Shown in pieces: positions 36,601 through 42,947 of a DNA stretch of 47,986 nucleotides. Origin of the DNA: Acidobacteriota bacterium (GTDB lineage Bacteria; Acidobacteriota; Terriglobia; Bryobacterales; Bryobacteraceae); contig JACOSH010000434.1 of the NCBI GenBank assembly GCA_016178945.1, positions 1 through 47,986 of the forward strand, given 5' to 3'. Positions within the stretch are counted from its first letter, which is position 1. The number at the start of each line of letters is the position of its first letter. The notes under the pieces were generated by a model, which made no database searches, was not told the origin of the DNA, and was given only the letters and a program-made list of their open reading frames with translations. The translations under genes were made by a program, and so were the position numbers.

Positions 36601-36938
36601 AGATCGAAGGGCTGCCGGAACTCCTGGAGGGCCAGCTTCCGTGCTTCGTTCTCCGGCTTCTCGCGATCGCGCAGGTCCGTCACCGTCAGCGGCAGCCTCA
36701 GCTCGGGAGCCACGATCTGCACTGGCTGCCCATCCACTGCGCGAAAGGTGGTCCGCAAGGTCTCATGACGCCGGACGATTTCATTCAGGCTGCGCTCCAG
36801 GACCCCGGCATCCACGGCAAACGACAGCGGTGTCATGGCGCCCAGGTTGTAGAACGTCCGGCCCGGCGTCATCTGGTCCAGAAACCAGAGCCTCTGTTGG
36901 GCGAAGGACATGGGAAACAGGAACGCCTCTACTTCCAT
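33681..36938 (-). CDS. NRPS A: first C-A-T module, glutamine-like adenylation code
   Basis: A 1085-aa protein. The frame is open for 80 more codons upstream, but that stretch overlaps the thioesterase gene and lacks NRPS-like sequence. The ATG at 36938, after a GAGG-type ribosome-binding site, starts [20 protein letters not shown], so the condensation domain begins almost at once, without the N-terminal helix seen in NRPS C, D and E. HHIVWDG is at 138-144. The adenylation domain has YTSGSQGRPKG (a Q in place of the usual T), FDASVWEFW and YGPTEACID. The code D-A-W-Q-Y-G-L-I-D-K differs by one residue from the published glutamine code DAWQFGLIDK. The carrier LGGHSLLL follows, then a basic tail (RAEKQKAAMTRRRERRKREA). 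A condensation domain at the head of the line may acylate the first residue. Confidence 0.9.
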   Translation of the reverse strand: MEVEAFLFPMSFAQQRLWFLDQMTPGRTFYNLGAMTPLSFAVDAGVLERSLNEIVRRHETLRTTFRAVDGQPVQIVAPELRLPLTVTDLRDREKPENEARKLALQEFRQPFDLSRGPLLRPRLLRTGEAEYVLVLALHHIVWDGWSMGVFFRELTALYTAFAMGQSSPLPDLPIQYGDFAVWQRERLQGEALEAQLAYWKRQLAGVPVLQLPTDRPRPAIQTFHGAFHPLRLPRSLIEMARTLSHREGTTLFMTLLAAFQALLGRYSGQEDIVVGSPVAGRNRAELEGLIGFFVNSLVLRGDLSGDPTFRELLGRVRETALGAYAHQDLPFEMLVEQLRPERDTSRNPLFQVMFQLFSTPPPDQPDEPEKPEEEAPPAELDGNRGTAVFDLALHLWDDTRQVSGGIEYSTELFDGATVRRMTVHFARLLEAAVADPDRRLSELDLMGDAERRRIAVEWNDTATAWPLDRCLHQWFEDQVERTPDEAAVVSADSTMSYRELNRRANRLARRLKGMGVGPDVLVGVAMERSPELVVALLGALKAGGAYVPLDPAYPRERLASMLADSHAPVLLTQRHLQSRLPAHSSEVICLDVCEPEPEAGDDHNPATEVTADHLAYVIYTSGSQGRPKGVMIPHRAVSNHMCWMQAQFPLSPADRVLQRTPISFDASVWEFWAPLLAGARLVLAPAGAHLDSALLARTIARHSITRLQLVPSLFRILLQQEEFADCRCLRDIYCGGEALPAGLGRRLGSVLDARLHNLYGPTEACIDATWASYSASDAGEFVPIGRPIGNLRAYVLDRNLQLVPPGVPGELYLGGAGLARGYLNNPALTEEKFISHSLEANGPLYKTGDLVRYRADGALEYLGRMDTQVKIRGVRIELGEIEAVLRRHEAVRDAVVLALWDGSEKRLVAYIVPAGGAPGVEDLRGFLQRHLTEQMIPSAFVPLEALPLMPNGKVDRQRLPAPDHARPSLNGRYLAPRSDLERRIGAVWQEVLGLERVGVEDNFFDLGGHSLLLIQLQGKLQERLPSLGPISIVDLFRYPNVGALAKSLGEQQSGAPAFRPERQRAEKQKAAMTRRRERRKREAAR

Positions 36939-37035
36939 TCGCCTCGCCTCTTGGGCACACACCCCTCCAGCCTTGTTATCGGAGGCCGGACCCTCATTGT
37001 TGCTTGACCTAACCGAAGCTCGCCTGGCCGCGCCG

Positions 37036-37824
37036 TCATGTCCCAAGGCTCCCGTTGAGGTATTGAAAGGCCGGCGAAAGGTCCTGGACAATCGCCTGAA
37101 GCAGCGGCTTGCGGGCATCGTGCAGGAAAAAATGGTTGCCCGGAAGGATGCGGAGCCGGAAAGGGCCCTGTGTCTCATGACGCCACGCGGCCACGTCGCG
37201 ACGGCTCACTTTTCGGTCGCGATCGCCGCCGAATGCCGAGATCGGGCAGTCCAGCGGGTATTCCGGCGAATAAGCGTAGGTTTCGCAAAGCGCAAAATCC
37301 GCCCGGATCGCCGGTAGAACCAGCTTCATGAATTCAGGATTCTCCCAGATCTCTCCCGGCACGCCCTGATAGCGCCGCAGCTTCTTGAGGAACAGCGGTT
37401 CAGGCAGGTGATGGATGGGTTGTTCGTAGTCCGGCTGATGGGGAGCCCGAGCGGCGGAAACGAACAGATGGATGGGTACGGCTTGGTACGATCGGCGCAG
37501 TTGGCGGGCCAGCTCAAACGCGATCAACGCGCCCATGCTGTGTCCGAAGAAAGCGAAGGGAGCGTCCAGATAGGAGCCAAACGCCCCGGCTACCGCCTCC
37601 ACCAGAGGCGCCAGATGCCGGTACGGGGCCTCCCACCAGCGATCCTCCCGCCCGGGAAGCGTGACCGCGCACACCTCGAAATCCGCGGGCAGATCCGCCG
37701 CCCAGTGCCGGAAGACCGACGCGCCGCCCCCCGCGAACGGGAAACAAAACAGGCGTATCCGCATCCTCCCGCCACTGGCCGTGGAATCTGCCGGCAATTT
37801 GAAAAAGGGGCTGCTCTGCGACAC
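37036..37824 (-). CDS. Type II (editing) thioesterase of the assembly line
   Basis: A 262-aa alpha/beta hydrolase. The fold starts at RLFCFPFAGGGASVF (24-38). The nucleophile elbow GHSMG is at 94-98 (Ser96); the candidate Asp is in FGGDRDRKVS and the His in LPGNHFFLHD. Type II thioesterases clear stalled or misprimed carrier proteins, and this one lies 97 nt upstream of NRPS A on the same strand. The start is uncertain. The GTG at 37824, after GGGAG, gives the family's usual short N-terminus (VSQSSPFFKLP). A GTG at 38061 with AGGAGG 11 nt upstream would add 79 basic residues that run through an inverted-repeat element, which I regard as unlikely. The ATG at 37764 would start at the first beta strand. 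Confidence 0.9.
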   Translation of the reverse strand: MSQSSPFFKLPADSTASGGRMRIRLFCFPFAGGGASVFRHWAADLPADFEVCAVTLPGREDRWWEAPYRHLAPLVEAVAGAFGSYLDAPFAFFGHSMGALIAFELARQLRRSYQAVPIHLFVSAARAPHQPDYEQPIHHLPEPLFLKKLRRYQGVPGEIWENPEFMKLVLPAIRADFALCETYAYSPEYPLDCPISAFGGDRDRKVSRRDVAAWRHETQGPFRLRILPGNHFFLHDARKPLLQAIVQDLSPAFQYLNGSLGT

Positions 37825-38137
37825 GTAAAACCGCTCCCTGAGAAGCTGTGAAAGAATCGGATTTCGCGCCACTTGCTTACGCGCGCGGCTCTGCAAGTGC
37901 ATTCGCTTCAGCACGAATGCGAAATCCGATTTGCTGTTCTTCTTGGCGATCTTGGCGTTCTTTGCGAGATAGATCCTGAGCCCACCAAGGACTTCACGCC
38001 TACCCTCAGCCACCTTGCGAGAATCGCCTTGGCCTGTTTGGTTCCGGCTTCGCCGGGTCACGGATCTTCACACCTCCTGACAGTCGCGGCTCCGCAACCC
38101 AATCGACTGCGCCGCGCCCGTCAGCAAGCGGTGGCCG
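37825..38137. other. 313-nt gap before the thioesterase gene: repeat element and possible promoter region
   Basis: No convincing gene is seen. The gap holds the cloverleaf-like inverted repeat at 37855-37931. Next to it is a lower-GC stretch (37933-37975) whose minus strand reads LAKNAKIAKKN, a repetitive pattern rather than a protein domain. An orphan AGGAGG lies at 38073-38078. If the megasynthase operon has its own promoter, this gap is the most likely site, but no clear -35/-10 pair could be assigned by eye. Confidence 0.5.
37855..37931. repeat. 77-bp element with 13-bp perfect inverted ends and internal hairpins
   Basis: The outer arms AATCGGATTTCGC (37855-37867) and GCGAAATCCGATT (37919-37931) are perfect inverse complements. 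Inside are CACTTGC (37870-37876) with GCAAGTG (37893-37899), and ATTCG (37901-37905) with CGAAT (37914-37918). The strand can therefore fold as a stem carrying two side hairpins, like a small cloverleaf. It could be an intergenic mobile repeat of REP/MITE type or a structured leader RNA of the operon. No second copy was noticed in this window. Confidence 0.6.
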
Positions 38138-38146
38138 CTAGGCCAC
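38131..38146 (-). terminator. GC-rich hairpin across the stop codon of the seven-repeat protein
   Basis: A perfect inverted repeat, GTGGCC / GGCCAC, with a GCTA loop includes the TAG stop (38138-38140). No U-tract follows on the minus strand, so termination would be inefficient or Rho-assisted. It may instead stabilise the 3' end or lower read-through into the thioesterase-NRPS genes. Confidence 0.35.
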
Positions 38147-38746
38147 GGCCAGGGCGGCTTCCTCTTCCTCCACCGAAGCGTCGGTCAGGGCGGCCGCATA
38201 GTCGCTCATGCCTTGGTAGTACGCGGCCTCTTCCGGCGTCGCCTCCTCCTCCTCAGCCGCGGTGGCTTCGGCGAGGGCGGCTGCGTAATCGCTCATGCCC
38301 TGATAGTGGGCGATCTCTTCGGGGCTCTGCCCGGCGTCTTCGGCCGCCGGCTCGGTCAAGGCCGCCTCGTAATCGCTCATCCCCTGATAGTAGGCCGCCC
38401 TGGCGGAGGTGTCAGCGACAGCAGCTTCGGTCAACGCGGCCTCGTAGTCGCTCATCCCTTGGTAGTAGGCGGCCTCTTCCGCGGTCGGCTCATCGGCCTC
38501 GACCGCGGCTTCGGTCATGGCGGCTTCGTAATCGCTCATGCCCTGGTAGTAGGCGGCTTCCTCCGTCGTTATTTCCGAATCGCCGCCGGCCGGCTCGGTC
38601 AAGGCCGCCTCATAATCCGCCATGCCCTGGTAGTAAGCCATCTCTTCAGGAGACTGGCCCACTTCCTCGGGAGCCTCGGTTGCTCCGGCAACTTGGCCCA
38701 TGTAGTCGGTCACACCCTGATAGTACGCCTGCGTTACAGAGTCCAT
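38138..38746 (-). CDS. Acidic seven-repeat protein (YYQGMxDYxAA unit), function unknown
   Basis: A 202-aa protein made almost entirely of seven copies of a unit centred on AYYQGMSDYEAALTE. The unit glycines are at residues 11, 41, 69, 97, 122, 150 and 179, so the period is mostly 28 residues. Between units are Glu/Asp/Pro/Thr-rich linkers such as ATPEEA. It contains no lysine, cysteine or tryptophan and one arginine, so it is extremely acidic. Each unit looks like an amphipathic helix of about 19 residues plus linker. There is no signal peptide or membrane segment. A GGGAGG lies about 6 nt before the ATG, a stronger site than those of the neighbouring NRPS genes. It lies 30 nt downstream of a related gene and inside the biosynthetic cluster. 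I do not recognise the family; a scaffold or binding-repeat role is conjecture. Confidence 0.85.
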   Translation of the reverse strand: MDSVTQAYYQGVTDYMGQVAGATEAPEEVGQSPEEMAYYQGMADYEAALTEPAGGDSEITTEEAAYYQGMSDYEAAMTEAAVEADEPTAEEAAYYQGMSDYEAALTEAAVADTSARAAYYQGMSDYEAALTEPAAEDAGQSPEEIAHYQGMSDYAAALAEATAAEEEEATPEEAAYYQGMSDYAAALTDASVEEEEAALAVA

Positions 38747-39019
38747 ACCAACCTCCCAGTTGTTGATGCCTCCACCTCAGGAACCCGACTCGCCCGACCC
38801 CGCGATCGCGGCCTCGCAGTCGGCCATGCCTTGATAGTACGCAAGCTCTTCCGAGGTGCACTCCGCCGCCTCGCCCTCCACAACAGCCGTTTCGAGAGCC
38901 GCCTGATAGTCGGCCACCCCTTGATAGTAGGCCGCCTCTTCAGGCGTCGCTTCGGGTGTCGCTTCCGCGCCCACCTCGGCAGCCGCATGATAATCGGTGA
39001 TCCCTTGGGCGTACCCGGC
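38186..39019 (-). repeat. Ten imperfect copies of an approximately 84-nt coding repeat across two genes
   Basis: Seven units in the downstream gene (38186-38728) and three in the upstream gene (38804-39019) encode variants of YYQGMxDYxAA. Spacing is mostly 84-90 nt, with one unit 75 nt from its neighbour. The middle units of the seven-repeat gene agree best, and the first units of each array (YYQGVTDYM, YAQGITDYH) are the most divergent. The pattern fits expansion by tandem duplication. Confidence 0.85.
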
Positions 39020-39391
39020 TTCGTAGGGATCCTGGGCGTATGCGGTCTCTTCCACATACTCCTCGTCGTAGCCTTCCTCGTATCCGGCGGCGGCAAACAC
39101 CTCCGAATATTCTTCCTCGCTCAGCTCGGTGCGGGCTCCAGCCTGGTCCATTTTCTCCATCTTCAGGATATCGCCCGTAGTCGTGCTGACGGTGAGCACA
39201 TACTCTTGCGTCTCGTCCGCCGCCGGCTCGGGGGCGGCCTCCACTGCGGCCTCGGCTTCGGCCGGTTGGGCGGCTGGCGGCTCTGACGCCTGGGCCACAG
39301 GCTCTTCGGCTTTCACGGGCGAAGATTCCGTCGCCGCGGTGCTTGCCCCTTGGTCTTTGCCGGACGTCGCTTTGTTTTTGGATTCACCCAT
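38777..39391 (-). CDS. Acidic protein with three YYQGMxDYxAA repeats and a distinct N-terminal half, function unknown
   Basis: A 204-aa protein. Residues 1-60 are a disordered Ala/Glu/Pro tract that contains most of the lysines. Residues 62-100 form a short beta-like segment (EYVLTVSTTTGDILKMEKMD, then ELSEEEYSEVF) that may be a small domain. A Tyr/Glu-rich stretch follows (YEEGYDEEYVEETAY, 104-118), then three units at glycines 130, 158 and 188 (YAQGITDYHAA, YYQGVADYQAA, YYQGMADCEAA). Two cysteines (178, 192) lie in the last repeats. AAGGAG lies 6 nt before the ATG. It is 40 nt downstream of the phosphopantetheinyl transferase gene and 30 nt upstream of the seven-repeat gene, so all three are probably cotranscribed. 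No family is recognised. Confidence 0.85.
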   Translation of the reverse strand: MGESKNKATSGKDQGASTAATESSPVKAEEPVAQASEPPAAQPAEAEAAVEAAPEPAADETQEYVLTVSTTTGDILKMEKMDQAGARTELSEEEYSEVFAAAGYEEGYDEEYVEETAYAQDPYEAGYAQGITDYHAAAEVGAEATPEATPEEAAYYQGVADYQAALETAVVEGEAAECTSEELAYYQGMADCEAAIAGSGESGS

Positions 39392-39419
39392 TGGTAGCTC
39401 CTTGTAAATTGACTACTCC

Positions 39420-39440
39420 CCGGCAATTCTACTATGCCGG
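39420..39440 (-). terminator. Hairpin across the stop codon of the phosphopantetheinyl transferase gene
   Basis: CCGGCA (39420-39425) and TGCCGG (39435-39440) form a perfect 6-bp stem whose 9-nt loop holds the TAG stop. The downstream sequence on the minus strand is moderately AT-rich but has no U-run. It is at best a weak terminator or attenuator between the transferase and the repeat-protein genes. Confidence 0.3.
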
Positions 39441-40163
39441 CCAGGACCCTGGCAAATCGGAAGCGAGCACCTGCTCCGCCGTGAGGCAGGGTCGCGCTTG
39501 CACGATCGGTTCGCAATCCCGCAAAGACAGTGCGCCGGCGTATCCGGCCGCCGGTATCAGGTGACGCATGGACCAGCGGCCGGCTTCGTCCGGCTGGCCC
39601 CTTACCTCCAAGAGAGCCGCTGGCTGCTCCGGATGCAAACTCACGCGGAAACTGTCCAGTGGCAGGGACAGTCCGTCGCCAAGCGCCTTAATGTAAGCCT
39701 CCTTGCGGGTCCAACAATTGAAGAAAGCCCGCTCGCGGCTCGACTCATCGACCACGGCCAGATCGGCGCACTCCTCGGGACAGAAGAACTCGGCCGCGAT
39801 CCGCTCCAGGCCGGGCATCGGACGCAGCTCCTCCACGTCGACGCCCAATTCGCAGTCGCGCGCAAACGCGTAGATCGCCAGATCGCCCGAACGCGACAGA
39901 TTGAATCGAAGCCTGCAATCCGCCCGCGCCAGCGATGGCTTGCCGTTCGGCCCATAACGAAACTCGATTCCTGCAGCGGGCGTGTCGAGGTAGCTCCCCG
40001 CCAGCGCCCGCAGGACCCCGCGCGCCAGTGTATAGGTCTTCCGGAGACGCTCAAAGTGAAATCCGCGGGCCCGGACCTTCTCGTCCGGAGAGAGCGTCTG
40101 AAAAAAGGCCCCCTCGCATTCCGCCGAGCCTTCCAGCCGCACATACCAGAGGTGCACCTCCAT
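39432..40163 (-). CDS. Sfp-type 4'-phosphopantetheinyl transferase
   Basis: A 243-aa enzyme that would transfer phosphopantetheine from coenzyme A to the carrier-domain serines of the NRPS and PKS proteins. Family motifs occur in order: [12 protein letters not shown] (48-59), YGPNGKPSL (70-78), [14 protein letters not shown] (87-100), GVDVEEL with magnesium-binding acidic residues (107-113) and [19 protein letters not shown] (147-165). The length is normal for the Sfp class. The usual FNLSHS has arginine in place of histidine; that residue contacts the CoA 3'-phosphate in Sfp, and a basic replacement may still do so. It is the first gene of the minus-strand cluster and is divergent from the intact kinase. 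Confidence 0.92.
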   Translation of the reverse strand: MEVHLWYVRLEGSAECEGAFFQTLSPDEKVRARGFHFERLRKTYTLARGVLRALAGSYLDTPAAGIEFRYGPNGKPSLARADCRLRFNLSRSGDLAIYAFARDCELGVDVEELRPMPGLERIAAEFFCPEECADLAVVDESSRERAFFNCWTRKEAYIKALGDGLSLPLDSFRVSLHPEQPAALLEVRGQPDEAGRWSMRHLIPAAGYAGALSLRDCEPIVQARPCLTAEQVLASDLPGSWPA

Positions 40164-40256
40164 GTCGCGACGCGTCTCCCTCAGCAGGATACCATTGCGA
40201 GGTTGGCGGACTCGGGAGCGCCCGCGAAGTGCTATGCTGCATGGGTCGGCGGACTC

Positions 40257-40316
40257 ATGATTGGCAAGGAGCTGGAGATCGTGGCCACCAACTGGCCCGC
40301 TGGAGTCCGGCCATGA
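40257..40316 (+). pseudogene. C-terminal remnant of a lost Ser/Thr kinase
   Basis: A 19-codon stretch reading [19 protein letters not shown] ends in a TGA that overlaps the ATG of the intact kinase (ATGA). Kinases of this family end in similar words: [12 protein letters not shown] in the intact gene here and VVVNLPAGIKR in the broken one. It is best explained as the tail of a former upstream kinase in a tandem array. It might now serve as a coupling leader for the intact gene. Of the 149-nt region between the transferase and kinase starts, the rest shows nothing recognisable. Confidence 0.55.
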
Positions 40317-40332
40317 GCCTGGCCGCCGGGAC
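40280..40332 (+). repeat. Kinase tail/kinase head junction, right copy of an imperfect direct repeat
   Basis: The right-hand counterpart of 16192-16244, in the same orientation. Shared stretches include GCCCGCTGGA and ATGAGCCTGGCCGC. Here the head continues into a complete kinase, while at the left copy it stops after about seven codons. The two copies bracket the whole VOC and NRPS-PKS segment. Confidence 0.6.
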
Positions 40333-42868
40333 CCGGCTGGGACCGTACGAGGTGGTCGCGCCGCTGGGCGCGGGCGGCATGGGCGAGGTGTATCGCGCCA
40401 AAGACGCCCAACTGGGCCGCCAGGTGGCGCTCAAGGTGCTGCCTCCGGCGCTGGCCGTCGATCCCGACCGCATGGCGCGGTTCCAGCGCGAGGCGCAGGT
40501 GCTGGCCTCGCTGAACCATCCCCACATCGCGGCCATCTATGGGCTGGAGGGAAACGCGCTGGTGATTGAGCTGGTCGAGGGCCAGACGCTCGCCGGACCG
40601 TTGCCGATGGAGACCGCGCTCGATTACGCCCGCCAGATCGCCGACGCACTGGAATACGCCCACGAAAAGGGCATCGTGCACCGCGATCTGAAACCGGCCA
40701 ACGTCAAGATCACGCCCGAGGGGATCGCGAAGGTGCTGGATTTCGGGCTGGCCAAGGCGGTCGAGCACACGGCTGCCGCCGGGGATGCGTCCAACTCGCC
40801 GACCCTGACCATCGCCGCCACCCAAGCTGGGGTGATCATGGGCACCGCGGCCTACATGGCCCCCGAACAGGCGCGCGGCCAGACCGTGGACCGGCGGGCG
40901 GATATCTGGTCGTTCGGCGCGGTGCTCTTCGAGATGCTCACTGGCCGGCAATTGTTCGGCGGCGAGACGGTCAGCGACACGCTGGCGGCGGTGCTCAAGA
41001 ACGATCCGGACTTGAACGCGCTTCCCCCCGCGACTCCGCCCGGAATCCGCAAGCTGATCCGGCGCTGTCTCGAGCGCGACCGCCGGAAGCGCCTGCAAGC
41101 GATCGGCGAGGCCCGCATCCAAATCGAAGAGGCCCTGGCTGGGACAAGCGAGCCGCCCCCCGCGCCGGCAAGAACCGGCTCCCGCGTGCCGCTGTTTACG
41201 CTCGCCGGACTGCTGATCGGCGCCGCCCTTACCGCGGCAGTCTTCCTCGCGATCCACCGGAATGTTCCACTTCCCCAGCCAGCGCATTTTGTGATCTCCA
41301 CGCGCGGGCAGTCGCTGGCCTCTCGGCCCGCCATCTCCTCCGACGGCAGGCGGCTGGCCTATTCCAATCAAGACAGAGCTGGGGGGATTTTCCTGCGCGA
41401 TCTGGAGCAAGCCCAAGCGCGGCGCATCCCGGGAACAGAAGGCGGTTCGGCGCCGTTCTTCTCGCCCGACGGCGCTTCCATCGCCTTCTTCCAGGTGGCG
41501 AAGCTCATGAAGGTCGGTCTGAATGGAGCGATGCCGGTTGCGGTCGCGGAGTCCTTCGGTTCCACGGCCGGCTCCTGGCTGAGCAGCGGAGCGATTCTGT
41601 TCCCGGACAACGTCCGTTACGGTGTTCAGCGAGTTCCGGAGTCCGGGGGCCCTCCGGAAATCGTGATCAAGACCGGCCTTAGCGCGCCGCATGGATACCC
41701 GGCTCTTCTTCCCGGCGGCAGAGCGGTGATCTTCAACGTCGGTAGCGCGTACTCCGGACGTATTTACGCCCAGCGGATCGGTTCCGGCGAACCCAAACTG
41801 GTGACGGAAGGCAGCAGTCCACGATTCACTCCGACCGGCCATCTGATCTATCTCTACTCCGGCGATTTGATCGCCGCTCCCTTCGATCCGGAAGGCCTGC
41901 GGCTTACGGGCGCGGCGGCGCGCCTTGCCGCGGGTGTGCGCGGATACGACTTCTCGGAAACGGGCACGCTGCTGTACGTCTCCGGAGAGGTCAGCTCCAC
42001 TACCGCCGAGCTGGCCTGGCGGGATCGAAATGGCCAAGCCCTAACCGCCTATCCGCTGCCGCTTCCGTTCACCCAGTTCCGGCTTTCACCCGACGGGCGG
42101 CGGGTCCTGCTGGGGATGGCGGGCGCGGACACGGATGTCTGGTCCTTCGACCTCGAGCGCGGGACGTCCACGCGCCTGACCTTCGAGCCGGGTGAGGACG
42201 AAACGCCCGTCTGGTCGCCGGATGGAAAGCGCTTCGCTTACTCTTCAAATCAACTCGGCAAGCGCACGATCTCGGTGCGGGCCGCCGACGGAAGCGGAGC
42301 CGCCGAGACCATGTGGACCGGCGTCGAGCATGTTCACCTGACCGCCTGGTCGATAGACGGAAAACAACTCCTCCTATATACCGCCGGCGGCGCTCAGTCC
42401 GACCTGTGGATTCTTCCGCTCGAGGGGGACAGGAAGCCCCGGCCCCTGTTGAGCACCCCCTTCTCGGAAAGCGACGCGGCACTGTCTCCCGACGGAAAAT
42501 GGATCGCCTATACCTCGAACGAGACGGGGCGCGATGAGATCTACGTCCGCGCCTTTCCGGGGCCGTCGGGGAAGTATACCATCTCGACCGCGGGCGGCCA
42601 GCTCGCGTCCTGGAGCCGCGATGGCCGGGAGCTTTCTTTCATCAGCGCCCAGAAGGTCATGACGGCGCCAGTCGAGTACCGGCCGGAGTTCCGGGCCGGA
42701 ACACCGCGCCCGCTGTTCGATGCGCCAGGCGTGCGCTCGATCCAACCCGGGCCGAAAGGCGGCCAGTTCCTCGCGCTGCGGCTGATGGGCAGCCAGGATC
42801 CCGGCGAGCTGCACATCGTGCTGAACTGGTTCGAAGAATTAAGAGGGATGTCGAAGCCGAAGAGGTGA
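40313..42868 (+). CDS. Membrane Ser/Thr protein kinase with C-terminal PD40/WD40-like propeller
   Basis: An 851-aa PknB-type kinase beginning [15 protein letters not shown]. The glycine loop [11 protein letters not shown] is at 19-29, the ATP-anchoring Lys in VALKVLPP (Lys41) and the catalytic loop HRDLKPANV near 125. DFGLAKA and the activation-segment end MAPEQARG follow, and the kinase domain ends near 275. One transmembrane helix ([21 protein letters not shown]) lies near 296-317. The external part has repeated propeller blades with SPDG words ([50 protein letters not shown]). The kinase is thus cytoplasmic with an extracytoplasmic sensor, a design common in Acidobacteria. Its substrate is unknown. 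It is divergent from the transferase gene, and control of the cluster is only a possibility. Confidence 0.93.
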   Translation: MSLAAGTRLGPYEVVAPLGAGGMGEVYRAKDAQLGRQVALKVLPPALAVDPDRMARFQREAQVLASLNHPHIAAIYGLEGNALVIELVEGQTLAGPLPMETALDYARQIADALEYAHEKGIVHRDLKPANVKITPEGIAKVLDFGLAKAVEHTAAAGDASNSPTLTIAATQAGVIMGTAAYMAPEQARGQTVDRRADIWSFGAVLFEMLTGRQLFGGETVSDTLAAVLKNDPDLNALPPATPPGIRKLIRRCLERDRRKRLQAIGEARIQIEEALAGTSEPPPAPARTGSRVPLFTLAGLLIGAALTAAVFLAIHRNVPLPQPAHFVISTRGQSLASRPAISSDGRRLAYSNQDRAGGIFLRDLEQAQARRIPGTEGGSAPFFSPDGASIAFFQVAKLMKVGLNGAMPVAVAESFGSTAGSWLSSGAILFPDNVRYGVQRVPESGGPPEIVIKTGLSAPHGYPALLPGGRAVIFNVGSAYSGRIYAQRIGSGEPKLVTEGSSPRFTPTGHLIYLYSGDLIAAPFDPEGLRLTGAAARLAAGVRGYDFSETGTLLYVSGEVSSTTAELAWRDRNGQALTAYPLPLPFTQFRLSPDGRRVLLGMAGADTDVWSFDLERGTSTRLTFEPGEDETPVWSPDGKRFAYSSNQLGKRTISVRAADGSGAAETMWTGVEHVHLTAWSIDGKQLLLYTAGGAQSDLWILPLEGDRKPRPLLSTPFSESDAALSPDGKWIAYTSNETGRDEIYVRAFPGPSGKYTISTAGGQLASWSRDGRELSFISAQKVMTAPVEYRPEFRAGTPRPLFDAPGVRSIQPGPKGGQFLALRLMGSQDPGELHIVLNWFEELRGMSKPKR

Positions 42869-42879
42869 GGCGCCCGGCG

Positions 42880-42910
42880 GCTGATCCCTGACCGCTGATC
42901 GCTGACCGCT
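42880..42910. repeat. Short degenerate tandem repeat (GCTGATC/GCTGACC)
   Basis: The gap between the kinase and dehydrogenase genes contains alternating GCTGATC, CTGACC, GCTGATC and GCTGACC units. It is a simple intergenic repeat with no gene-like content. It could fold weakly but has no terminator T-tract. Confidence 0.5.
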
Positions 42911-42947
42911 CGCGGCTCCGCCGCGTTGTGATACAAAGGGAGTTCCC

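Noticed and set aside
37825-38061. A 79-residue N-terminal extension of the thioesterase from a GTG at 38061
   Set aside because: An AGGAGG does precede this GTG, but the extension runs through an inverted-repeat element and a low-complexity Ala-Lys-Asn stretch, and type II thioesterases do not have such a domain. Not fully excluded.
38138-39391. Repeat genes as a CRISPR array or simple non-coding satellite
   Set aside because: The repeats are imperfect at the DNA level, keep the reading frame throughout and vary mostly at positions tolerant for the protein. Both ORFs have strong ribosome-binding sites.
38138-39391. Repeat proteins as multi-core RiPP precursors
   Set aside because: No cyclase, radical SAM, lanthionine or protease gene lies nearby, and the conserved part is spread through the whole unit rather than split into leader and core. 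Kept only as a minor alternative.
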